A stretch of DNA of 64,000 nucleotides from a bacterium. GTDB taxonomy: Bacteria; Bdellovibrionota; UBA2428. The stretch spans positions 1 to 64,000 of the forward strand of contig JAACVK010000031.1 in the NCBI GenBank assembly GCA_009991595.1. The letters run 5' to 3'. This document shows positions 51,849 to 60,547 of this stretch, in pieces. A program made the translations under genes and the position numbers. The first letter of the stretch is position 1. Each line of letters starts with the position of its first letter. Under the pieces are notes generated by a model that searched no databases, had not been told where the DNA came from, and saw nothing but the letters and a program-made list of their open reading frames with translations.

Positions 51849-52724
51849 CTATTTTCTGATCAACTCGGACTGAAGCGGCGTAGGAATGTAAAGATGAAAC
51901 AAATTTGGATTGTTTCTTATCTTGAAACTCTCTAAATCTGCATCAGCGGAAGCGTCTTCAAACGCACCGTCTTTTTCAAAAAGAAAGCGTCCATCTTTTT
52001 CAGACTTTGCTCGGTAGCGCACCATTTGGCCATCGGCCTTACGAAGCTGACCAAGGTGATAGCCCAAATAATGTGGAGTCGTGATGTCTAGGCGATACTC
52101 ATTAGTGATTTCCCAGTTAACATCAGCAGAGATTGTGAGCCAATCGTTAATGTTAGTCTCATCTAAGTGAACTTGAATGCCTGATTTATCGTAAATAGAT
52201 ACAGACAACTTACTAGTCTTTGCGGCTTGAACGATAAAGCCAAACTCATCTAGATAGTCCTTACAAATTGGGTCCATACCTTCTCTATACCAACGGGTCA
52301 TATCAATGGCATTTAAGTATTCTACCTCAATTCCGTTAACTGCGATCACAACAATGTGCTCTTTAGTTAAGTTTACAGAACCCGAAACCGCAGAGGTTCC
52401 CCATGCAAGAAAACCAACATTACCTTCAAAAGTGTTTGTATACTTTCGATCAAGATATTCTCTATTCACGACGCGCCTAACGTTCTCATAAGGAAAACAC
52501 TCTTCGCCTGGTGCATAGTATGACAACGAAATTGGCGTTCCACCGACAACCGTCCCCGTGTTCACATTCTCTACTGGATTTTGAAAAGATATATACCCTC
52601 CAACATCAGTAAGGATCATGTCTGACGCATCTTTCGGAGTGTCGACTTCGCATGAACTGAGCATTACACAAAGCCCCAAAAGGCTCCCATAAGCGATGAT
52701 TGAATTGTTCTTTGTAAATTTCAT
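51849..52724 (-). CDS. Lipoprotein of unknown function
   Basis: A 291-residue protein with a lipoprotein signal: hydrophobic run then LCVMLSSC, with Cys at about residue 25 as the lipidation site. The rest looks strand-rich and soluble, in two parts, with no motif that I recognise. Residue +2 after Cys is Glu, which does not give the strong inner-membrane retention Asp, so the outer membrane is the likely destination. Ribosome-binding site GGGGGGAAG. It has its own terminator and is monocistronic. Confidence 0.82.
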   Translation of the reverse strand: MKFTKNNSIIAYGSLLGLCVMLSSCEVDTPKDASDMILTDVGGYISFQNPVENVNTGTVVGGTPISLSYYAPGEECFPYENVRRVVNREYLDRKYTNTFEGNVGFLAWGTSAVSGSVNLTKEHIVVIAVNGIEVEYLNAIDMTRWYREGMDPICKDYLDEFGFIVQAAKTSKLSVSIYDKSGIQVHLDETNINDWLTISADVNWEITNEYRLDITTPHYLGYHLGQLRKADGQMVRYRAKSEKDGRFLFEKDGAFEDASADADLESFKIRNNPNLFHLYIPTPLQSELIRK

Positions 52725-52988
52725 TATTTTCTTCCCCCCAGAAGTGACTCACTGAATGGATCGATTGTTTACATACTACGACAGCGAATTCACCTTTCTA
52801 TTCGACCTGAAACTGAAAAGGTTGAGTAATTCATCTTAACTTAATTTAAAATGTCTAATCTGAACGTGTATTTACAAGAATTGAGAATTTTCGACAGCAA
52901 GCGACCTTGTTCCACTGTAAACGTTCCACTTTGTGAGAACTTTAACCAAATTCAAATAAAGTTTTACATATGAAACTCTAGAAGCACA

Positions 52989-55466
52989 CTACCTTTTCCT
53001 AGGAGTGCCCTGAAAGGATTTAATACTTAAGCCTGAGACCTTCAAAAATGGGCTCCTATCCAAAGACTGAGTCTGGCGACTGAATCCAATAGGCTGCACT
53101 CGGGTTTCTTCCCACAAAACAGCTTGCTGGAAGCTCTGCCTTGCTTCATCTTCAAGCTTTTTCTTTTCTGCTAGATTAGTCGAACGCCTTGCCTTAAACC
53201 AAAGACTCAAAGCATTTAACTCAAGCGAGGCTAACGCTGAATACTCTGCGTCCAAAGGTCCTTGCCGAAAGGCACCTTCAGCCAACGGCCCTCTAGGTGA
53301 CTCACCAGACAAAGGGTGAGAAGAGTTATTCTCAGAAGGGGGATAGGAATTCATAGCCATTTCTCGAGAAACTGGGGGCGAGAACGCCGGCATCCGAAAA
53401 CCTGTTTCTTTTACAGATTTCTCAAGCTCTTGAAAGGTGTTTTCTGCCAAACGCTCCAATTGCTCTACCTCGTCTTTTGCAAGATTGGGAGGATTAAAAC
53501 TATCTCTTGGCATCAATCTTGGGGCCTCCTGTATAGATTTCTGCATACGAAGGTTAGCAGTCAAAACTTGATCAACCGTATTGTCGTCAATCTCCTCTGC
53601 TTCTAGACCTGACAACAGAGATTGCACCTCTATATAGGGCCTCATGGAGCTCACATGAAACTCGCCATTAGGACTCAACACATTAGCATCAGCCTCATTC
53701 CGGAAAACTTTTCCATAAGACTCCAAAGCGAGATCTGCTTCTTTCCAATCTCCTAAAAGTCTGTGAAACTGCGAGCGAGCCGCCATCATATATTCAAAGT
53801 TACCGTTCTTAAGAGCCCCTTTCTTCTGGGCGTCTAAGACGATGGACTCTAACTCTGCCAAGTCTTTCAGACCTGCCTCTGTATACTCTTTCCGCTTGGG
53901 GTCCTCTGGACTCAAAGCAGCAGCACGAAGGGCTGCATTGATGGATCTAAAATGAATGTTATGCAAATGATTCCAAAAGTCAGATGGATGGGAGCGATCC
54001 TTAGTCACGGGGTCACTTAAATATGCCTTTATATTCTTATCATCAATCGTCTTTGCTTTTGAAAGCATGAGATCAGCTGTCTTGAAATCTTCTTCATCGT
54101 GAAAAATATGAGCCGACATATGATGAAAGTGAGCAATCCCTCTTCCATTCTCAGCAATGATCTTAGCGGCCTCTAAAACCGTTAGGGTGTTGTCTGAGGG
54201 CTTCTCGTCTAAATGAATACGATAATGAGCCAATCCAGGATGGCGCGAAATCACCGAGTCATCTTTTCGAGTTTCTAGTCCTTGATAAATAAAGTGAGCA
54301 AGATCTCCCTCTTGTTGACTCCGCATATTTAAAGGCAAAACCTTGGACAAGTGAGAAAGCTCTTCTTTGGGAAGCCCAGATGTAGGTTCACCATAGCCAC
54401 CCTCCGAAAACTTTTGATAATAGGTGTGGCCCAACAACAGGGCTGCGTCCATTCCAGAGCGCGGAACATGCTTAGATCCTGTTCTGACTCGCTCGAAGCC
54501 AACGATGTCGGCAAGGGCCATTCGATAGGAAGCCTCCATACCGTTGGCATCTTTTTCAAGCGCGAGAACTTGAGGTTTGATTTCAGCTAGACCCTTCTCC
54601 TCTGCTGGTGTTAACTTGATTCCATCGCTGACTTTGGATTCGAGAAAACCTAGATACCCCTGCTGATTCCGTAGCTCATTATCCATTTCATAATGAGCTC
54701 CGTGAAGCGCCACATATTTAAACCAAAGCTCCTCTGGAATCATCTCCACTGCATCGTCCTGATCAAAGGCTTTATACTTTGTCTTAGCCGACTTTAAAGC
54801 GGGGTTGCTCTTTAGACTCTCGAGCGTGCTTCTAGCCATGCTTAAATGAGAAAGCGCTTGTTCTTGGTTTTCTTTATCTGAAAAGCTCCTATAAAAGTCA
54901 TAGAGCATTAAATGGCCCATTGGAGAGTCGCAGGCATATTTAGCAACAAATTGAAAGAACGGCACAGACTGCATGGGCTGATAGCCGTGAACATGCTTCA
55001 TTCCAAGAGCAAAAGCAGTTTGCACCATCTTTTGCAGGTTCTGTTTATAAGGGGTTTCAAACGCTCCATATCGAGAGTCTAAGCTAGGCGTAAGAAACTC
55101 AAACAAGACCTCTTCCTTCGGCCCTCCACCACCACTCGCTTCACTAGCCTTTGCTTGAGAAACGTGAGTGGTTCCAGTCGGTGGCGCTACAGAATGACTT
55201 CCGAGTCCTCCAAAGTTAATGCTTGTCTGTAATTCAGAAGGGTGAGGAAGATCGGTAGCTTGTGTAATTTGTTCCACTGTGAATTGAGGAACTTCATAAG
55301 CCACCTTAAGTTTTCCATAGCGATTTGCCGCACAACAAGTTCCTCCCGTACCAGCAGGGCATGACTTTTCGACAACTTGCGCCTCAACTGAGAGGGTCAC
55401 AAAACAAAGAATGAGTATGTATAAAGATGGTTTAAAAATAAAGCTACCCCCGCAAGACTTCTCCAT
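52989..55466 (-). CDS. Large exported repeat-type protein (TPR-like)
   Basis: I do not recognise this 825-residue protein for certain. A signal peptide ends near SVEAQ, and the mature part begins with a CCAANR-type Cys pair. Segments such as GMKHVHGYQPMQSVPFFQFVAKYACDSP and FHHMSAHIFHDEEDFKTADLMLSKAK resemble a TPR-containing family of large secreted/periplasmic proteins with His-rich helical pairs. The last quarter is Pro/Ser-rich (about 690-745). It is downstream of the 1461-residue TPR/transglutaminase-like gene, 303 bases away on the same strand. A ribosome-binding site is not evident. Confidence 0.7.
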   Translation of the reverse strand: MEKSCGGSFIFKPSLYILILCFVTLSVEAQVVEKSCPAGTGGTCCAANRYGKLKVAYEVPQFTVEQITQATDLPHPSELQTSINFGGLGSHSVAPPTGTTHVSQAKASEASGGGGPKEEVLFEFLTPSLDSRYGAFETPYKQNLQKMVQTAFALGMKHVHGYQPMQSVPFFQFVAKYACDSPMGHLMLYDFYRSFSDKENQEQALSHLSMARSTLESLKSNPALKSAKTKYKAFDQDDAVEMIPEELWFKYVALHGAHYEMDNELRNQQGYLGFLESKVSDGIKLTPAEEKGLAEIKPQVLALEKDANGMEASYRMALADIVGFERVRTGSKHVPRSGMDAALLLGHTYYQKFSEGGYGEPTSGLPKEELSHLSKVLPLNMRSQQEGDLAHFIYQGLETRKDDSVISRHPGLAHYRIHLDEKPSDNTLTVLEAAKIIAENGRGIAHFHHMSAHIFHDEEDFKTADLMLSKAKTIDDKNIKAYLSDPVTKDRSHPSDFWNHLHNIHFRSINAALRAAALSPEDPKRKEYTEAGLKDLAELESIVLDAQKKGALKNGNFEYMMAARSQFHRLLGDWKEADLALESYGKVFRNEADANVLSPNGEFHVSSMRPYIEVQSLLSGLEAEEIDDNTVDQVLTANLRMQKSIQEAPRLMPRDSFNPPNLAKDEVEQLERLAENTFQELEKSVKETGFRMPAFSPPVSREMAMNSYPPSENNSSHPLSGESPRGPLAEGAFRQGPLDAEYSALASLELNALSLWFKARRSTNLAEKKKLEDEARQSFQQAVLWEETRVQPIGFSRQTQSLDRSPFLKVSGLSIKSFQGTPRKR

Positions 55467-55769
55467 TGTAACAAAAACTCGGAGCTCATTTTGGAATTTA
55501 AATCACAATATGCCTGTGTTTACAGAAACTTTATTGAAAAACTGTCTAGAATTTCGACAATTCAAAGGAGAGTCAAGAAGAACCCCTGTCCTACCTGAGA
55601 CATAGGTTACACTTTTAGATAAAGATTCATAGAATCATTTAATTTCGTATTTTTTACACAGGGTAATGGAATCTTTGCTTCCAGAAAACTAGCTTCTTTA
55701 CTAAAAGCTGAAATCACTAAATGGCGTCCACATCAAAGACGCAATGGGCTGCGACGGTCTAGTGTCATT
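55467..55769. other. Intergenic region upstream of the 825-residue protein
   Basis: This 303-base, A+T-rich gap lies between two minus-strand genes. I see no protein-like frame or strong hairpin other than a short GATTC-ATA-GAATC. It probably holds the promoter of the 825-residue protein gene. Confidence 0.35.
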
Positions 55770-58700
55770 CTACGGGAGCCATTGATCTTGAGATTCATAT
55801 CCCAATTTTTGAAGAAACTGCGTTTGCTCCCTTGTCAGCAGAGGCATGAGCTCCCTCGGATCATCTATGGAGCCAAAGAAATGTTCTCTAATGTTATTTT
55901 GAACCCCCCATTGTGTTGCAAGTTGTAAAAGATTCGCCTCCATAGCTTCGCTGTAATGACTGGATGCAGACGTAAGGGGAAGTAGGACAAATTGAGATTT
56001 GAGATCCTCTTCCAGCTCTATTTCCAATAGGTCTTTAGGGTTTGTATACACGAAATCATATAGACTCTGCCAAGCACTTGAGCCTTCTTCATCGTTAGGC
56101 CGATAGAAGAGCAAATTTCTAACAAGCTGAGTGTAATCCCACTTTGTAGGATTATCCTTTTGCTTAATTGTGTTGAGCAAATTTAGAAGCTCTGACTCAG
56201 GAACAATACGCAAGCCCATAAGCTCATCAAATGGTATCGCCTGATGTCCTTCAATCGATCGCTTGAAATCACCTAAGGCTGTATTCTTGATGGATAAAAT
56301 TTCTTCTTGATTCTCTGGAGAGGTCCGCTCCGAGGTGTAACTTGTAAACTCACCAGGAGAGATGTTCTCTTGAGACAAGAACTCCACGCCATTAATGTAT
56401 GAACGCGAAGCGCTGTGATACTGATCACCAACCCCGTAACGACCTGAATCTACATCCGTAAAACTGTCACCATTGTCCCTCTCAAAGTAGGAACTACTTC
56501 CGGAGGACCAGGAATTCGAGCGTCCCGCTAAATCAACTTTCGGAATGGGCACTGCCTGAAGAACAGTTCCATCTCGCACCACGACAAAATGGCCTCGGCT
56601 ATGCATTGTAAACTCAGCACTTGGATCACTTGGGTTATAGGATCGAAGCATTTCAAGAGGCCAATCCATCCCCAATTGATCTAAGATGGGCTCAGGGACA
56701 AGCTCTCCACTTTTTTCATCAGCAATATACAAACCTGGAGCAATATAGAAAGGTCCTGGATTTGCGGATTTACCCCTTCTGGTGGGGTCAGCAATAAAGC
56801 GGCGGCCCCCAACTGCAGTTAAATTTGTGTGTTCAACGTTAACGAGCGCCTTTCCTTTGTATTTAATTGGAATCTGTTTGGTGTCTACATGGAGATACGC
56901 GCTGTATCCAATAGTATCGCCGTCAGCAGCTGAATTCTGAGGGACATAATGAACACTTCCAAAAGGTCCTTTTTGCTCATCGGTAACATTAAGTTCAGTT
57001 CTCTCAAACTCAGCACTGTCCCCTTTGCGTTTAAAGTACACACTGTTCCACGGACCGTAATAAACGAACATTGCAAAACCATTCTCATCTACATGTTCAA
57101 GTTGGTGGCGAGGCAACGAATCTAGGACCAGTTTACCATTAAAAAAGACAAGCGTTGCAGGAAGTGTAGAATCATCGGGGCCATCTATTACCTTTTTGTA
57201 AACCTCAGGATTGAAAAGTTCAGCGTATTCATTGCCTTTACCATCTACATTAAAGCCTCTTAAATAGTATCCCTCACGCACGGGTACACGATTGTGCACA
57301 TTGTCGCCATAATAGAGAACAATATCTTCAGGTTTTGAAGGGGAACCTTCGACAGAGCATAAGTAGTAAGGCAATCTTCTCGTGGATAGACTTTTGCAGA
57401 ACTGATCGAGAATCATTTGATTGTTTTTGTGTAGCTGTTGCTTACCACCATAATAATCAACATCCGCATCGCCATGCTTGGAAACACTTTCCAAATGATA
57501 CAAGTCCTTAAAGTCCTCACTTACTCTTAGATCAGACACTCTAACAGCCGCAGATTCAATGCGTTTTCCATTATGGTGAATCACCCACTTTCCCCCAATT
57601 TTTAGTGACAAAATTGCAAAGTGCTTTCCATCTTCTGAGACAAGTGCTTCAGGAACAAGATCTTGACCACGCAGATCTATAGGCAGTGGTTTAAGAGCAA
57701 AGCTATCATGCATTTTCCAAAAAGCCCTATCGCCCACCCTTATGAGTTGACCTTGATTGGTTTCAGCAAGTACTTGATAAAAACTTGTCGTCTCACCAAG
57801 CGATTCGGAAACTTTCTTTGCCTCTTGAATCAGCTTATAGAATTCTTGGTCATGGTCAACATTTCCAACCTTGATCATCTCATAGAGCATTCTCATTGCA
57901 TGATTGATGAGTTCGCGCCTCTGCATGGCACTGGTACTTGGTTGCTTGGCTCGTTCTATACTCTGTTTGATCTGAAGAAGAACTTTGCTTTTAAACTCTT
58001 GATAGTGCTCGACTGTTGCTTCTTTGTTCTCAGCTGGCTTGAGCACCTCGCCATGATAACTCATCAAAGCAAGCTGCTTCAAGTAAGCCTGTTCACGAAT
58101 GTTTTTAAGTTGAATTTCAACTGAGGAACGAATTTTTCGCGGATTAGGAATCTCTGAAGCTAGGCCCAACTTGTGCATCTCGACCTTAACTTTAGAGCGT
58201 TCAATCAAAAGCGATTGCATGTCTTTTTTGACCGGATCAGAAGAAGGTGTCGGGTTGTACTCAACCCATGTGGCAGAGACAGGATCATAGGCCTCAGCCC
58301 AACCGTGTGCAAGTTGGTCGTGTAAATGTCCAGAACCGTCGCTGGCAAATCCTACTATCATGTTGGCCTGGACGCCATAATGTCGCGCCACCGCGACAAA
58401 CAAGGCAGACCAGCAGTCACAGTCGGCTCCTCGGCCCTTGAGATGAGCAGGCAGCTTATCATTCTGAAGCAGCAAATTGCTAAGTCGCTCGATTTGGCAA
58501 GTTTTGCCACCCTCAGGACAGCTTTGAATATACTGATCGAGCTCGTTGTCTTCTTTGGTATAAAGACCCCATTCTAAGATCATCGCTTGAATACCTTCTG
58601 CCTTTTCTCGATCGCTCATGTTTGGATGCACATAACTCTTTGAAAGCTCAATTAATTCCTCAGGTAGTTTCTCCATCAGAGGCTCTAGCGACGAACTATC

Positions 58701-60155
58701 TGCTGAACGAACATTATCCGGAGTGAGATGATAGCGAAATCCAATAGTTTCAGATTGAGCTCCTTTAATTTCCAGAACAAAGTCACCAAGGCTGTTTTTC
58801 ACAACGCGGTAAGAGTCAATTTGTGAAGGGTCTTCAAATTTAAAACCATCTGGATGAGGAGCAAGATGGTTTCTGCTCACAAGTTGATAGTATAAAATAT
58901 CAGCAATTTTCCTCCCTGGGCCTTCATTGAGCAATGCATATTCAACTTGATTGGGGTCAAATGTATGCTCAGGATTATAGGGAGTGTAATCAACTTTGGA
59001 TGTCTTCCAAATCTCATCTTTATAAGTGTCGTAGTGCTTATTTCCAAAATTCTCTCCCGCGACCAGGGGTTCAACATAGAAATTGCCAGAGGAAAGCTCT
59101 TTATCTTTTTCCTTTTCCTTTCCATCTTGATCTCGAGTGCCAATCCCATGAGAAGAATCAAATGGAGGGAGCTGGGCAGCCGCACCGTCATCGCGCTTGG
59201 CCTTAAGCCAGTTGTCTGATTTTCTTAGATAATTAGCGAAAGACTCTCCCTCTTTTTCATCTTCTCCTTCTTCTGGAACTTGATGGTCCTCTACTTGCCG
59301 TCTAATCTTCGCCCTGAGCTCATCGCGTTTCAAAAGGACGTCGGCTTGTGCGCTATGATCTTCTTCATTCAATTGGGCTTGCAGCGCTGCAATGCGTATC
59401 GATAGTTGGGACATCTGCTCACGCTTTTGTTTAAAATCTCGAGTTTGGTTCTCAAGAAGTTTATCAAAAGCTTGAATATCTACCTCAGCTCCGCTTGTAG
59501 CTGCGTTGATTACCTCTTGTGCTTGGAGAGGGTTTAATTCTAGCGAATCCAGACCACTCAACTCTCTCAAATCATCGAGAGTAAAATCAAAATCAATCGA
59601 CATGTCTGGAACTTCAAGCTCGGGTGATGTTATCTGACTGGTAGAAGCTACTTCTGTATTTTCAGATTCGACCTCTTTTTCTTCTGCTAGATTAGGGTGA
59701 TCTTCAAGAAATTTTTTTAAGCTTTCATAATTTTTTCGTGCACGCTCTGACGTTGAATCAATAATCATCGCTGCCTTAAAGCGCTCAAGAGCATCGGAGT
59801 ATTTTTCAAGCTTCACAAGAGCAACTCCGATATTATAGTTAGCTAGTGCTTGCATGTCTAAATTGGCAGCACCATTCCTACTTTGAGTTTGAAGGTTAAG
59901 AATTGTCTCTCCTATCGAAATAGCCATTTCATAATCACCCTGCCTGTGTAAAGAAGCAGCAAGGCCAAAAAGATACTCTAGAGACTTTGGCTTTTCTCTC
60001 ACAAGTTCTTCGTACAAATTTTGAGATTTCTCGTAGTCTCCATCATGATATGCTCTGCTAGCTTTGGAGTGTTTGGATTGAGCAAAGCCTAAGAAAGCGT
60101 GCGCCGGAACCCCTTGAAAGATTGCAATTATGGCTAAGGCTACTATAGACCGCAC
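55770..60155 (-). CDS. Giant exported TPR protein with transglutaminase-like domain
   Basis: A 1461-residue exported protein. After a signal peptide (to about PAHAF) come about three TPR units (30-150), with KASRAYHDGDYEKSQNLYEEL and ALANYNIGVALVKLEKYSDAL; then a charged coiled-coil linker (about 200-330), an alpha/beta region, and a transglutaminase-like core (about 560-640). The core has the Cys in GADCDCWSALFVAVARHYGV and the His in AHGWAEAYD, but the position of the usual Asp reads Asn (WVEYNPTPS). The last 780 residues are unrecognised. The start is GTG with AGGAGGGGG. It may act on, or bind to, peptidoglycan or proteins. Confidence 0.85.
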   Translation of the reverse strand: MRSIVALAIIAIFQGVPAHAFLGFAQSKHSKASRAYHDGDYEKSQNLYEELVREKPKSLEYLFGLAASLHRQGDYEMAISIGETILNLQTQSRNGAANLDMQALANYNIGVALVKLEKYSDALERFKAAMIIDSTSERARKNYESLKKFLEDHPNLAEEKEVESENTEVASTSQITSPELEVPDMSIDFDFTLDDLRELSGLDSLELNPLQAQEVINAATSGAEVDIQAFDKLLENQTRDFKQKREQMSQLSIRIAALQAQLNEEDHSAQADVLLKRDELRAKIRRQVEDHQVPEEGEDEKEGESFANYLRKSDNWLKAKRDDGAAAQLPPFDSSHGIGTRDQDGKEKEKDKELSSGNFYVEPLVAGENFGNKHYDTYKDEIWKTSKVDYTPYNPEHTFDPNQVEYALLNEGPGRKIADILYYQLVSRNHLAPHPDGFKFEDPSQIDSYRVVKNSLGDFVLEIKGAQSETIGFRYHLTPDNVRSADSSSLEPLMEKLPEELIELSKSYVHPNMSDREKAEGIQAMILEWGLYTKEDNELDQYIQSCPEGGKTCQIERLSNLLLQNDKLPAHLKGRGADCDCWSALFVAVARHYGVQANMIVGFASDGSGHLHDQLAHGWAEAYDPVSATWVEYNPTPSSDPVKKDMQSLLIERSKVKVEMHKLGLASEIPNPRKIRSSVEIQLKNIREQAYLKQLALMSYHGEVLKPAENKEATVEHYQEFKSKVLLQIKQSIERAKQPSTSAMQRRELINHAMRMLYEMIKVGNVDHDQEFYKLIQEAKKVSESLGETTSFYQVLAETNQGQLIRVGDRAFWKMHDSFALKPLPIDLRGQDLVPEALVSEDGKHFAILSLKIGGKWVIHHNGKRIESAAVRVSDLRVSEDFKDLYHLESVSKHGDADVDYYGGKQQLHKNNQMILDQFCKSLSTRRLPYYLCSVEGSPSKPEDIVLYYGDNVHNRVPVREGYYLRGFNVDGKGNEYAELFNPEVYKKVIDGPDDSTLPATLVFFNGKLVLDSLPRHQLEHVDENGFAMFVYYGPWNSVYFKRKGDSAEFERTELNVTDEQKGPFGSVHYVPQNSAADGDTIGYSAYLHVDTKQIPIKYKGKALVNVEHTNLTAVGGRRFIADPTRRGKSANPGPFYIAPGLYIADEKSGELVPEPILDQLGMDWPLEMLRSYNPSDPSAEFTMHSRGHFVVVRDGTVLQAVPIPKVDLAGRSNSWSSGSSSYFERDNGDSFTDVDSGRYGVGDQYHSASRSYINGVEFLSQENISPGEFTSYTSERTSPENQEEILSIKNTALGDFKRSIEGHQAIPFDELMGLRIVPESELLNLLNTIKQKDNPTKWDYTQLVRNLLFYRPNDEEGSSAWQSLYDFVYTNPKDLLEIELEEDLKSQFVLLPLTSASSHYSEAMEANLLQLATQWGVQNNIREHFFGSIDDPRELMPLLTREQTQFLQKLGYESQDQWLP

Positions 60156-60547
60156 AAGCTACCCCCTCCTAGTGTTTAGTCTAAGAGAGTTAACATTAAG
60201 ATTGTATTAAGATTTGAGCATAAAACTTGTACTTTGAGTAAAGCTGGACCAACCCTTGTCTAAAACTTTGCCACAAATTTAATTCAACGGTTCAATACGA
60301 CAATTGGGGGTCTGGGAGTTAATAGGAAGATAAACCGCTATCTGGGAGCCCCATTCCGAGTAATCCAACCCCAAGTGCTAATGCTTTTGCCGCTTGTTGA
60401 ACAGGTTCGAGCAGAAAAAAGAATAAAGGCTGATGACCGACTGCTCAACATCACGCTTGAAGATTCTCCAGGCTCAATTCACGTTAACTTAACAAAATTC
60501 TTTATTTCGGGCTTTGGCAAAACTGTTAAGAAAACTAAAATCAAGAT
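60156..60547. other. Intergenic region between divergent exported-protein genes
   Basis: This 392-base gap holds the promoters of two divergent genes. ATTAAGATT is directly repeated at 60195 and 60206 (period 11), a possible regulator site for the minus-strand gene. An open frame here that runs into the plus-strand gene in another frame has no protein-like composition. Confidence 0.35.
60514..60541 (+). promoter_or_regulatory. Predicted promoter of the L,D-transpeptidase gene (leaderless)
   Basis: TTGGCA (60514-60519) and TAAAAT (60536-60541) are 16 bases apart and the -10 ends six bases before the ATG at 60548, with no Shine-Dalgarno. Confidence 0.5.
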
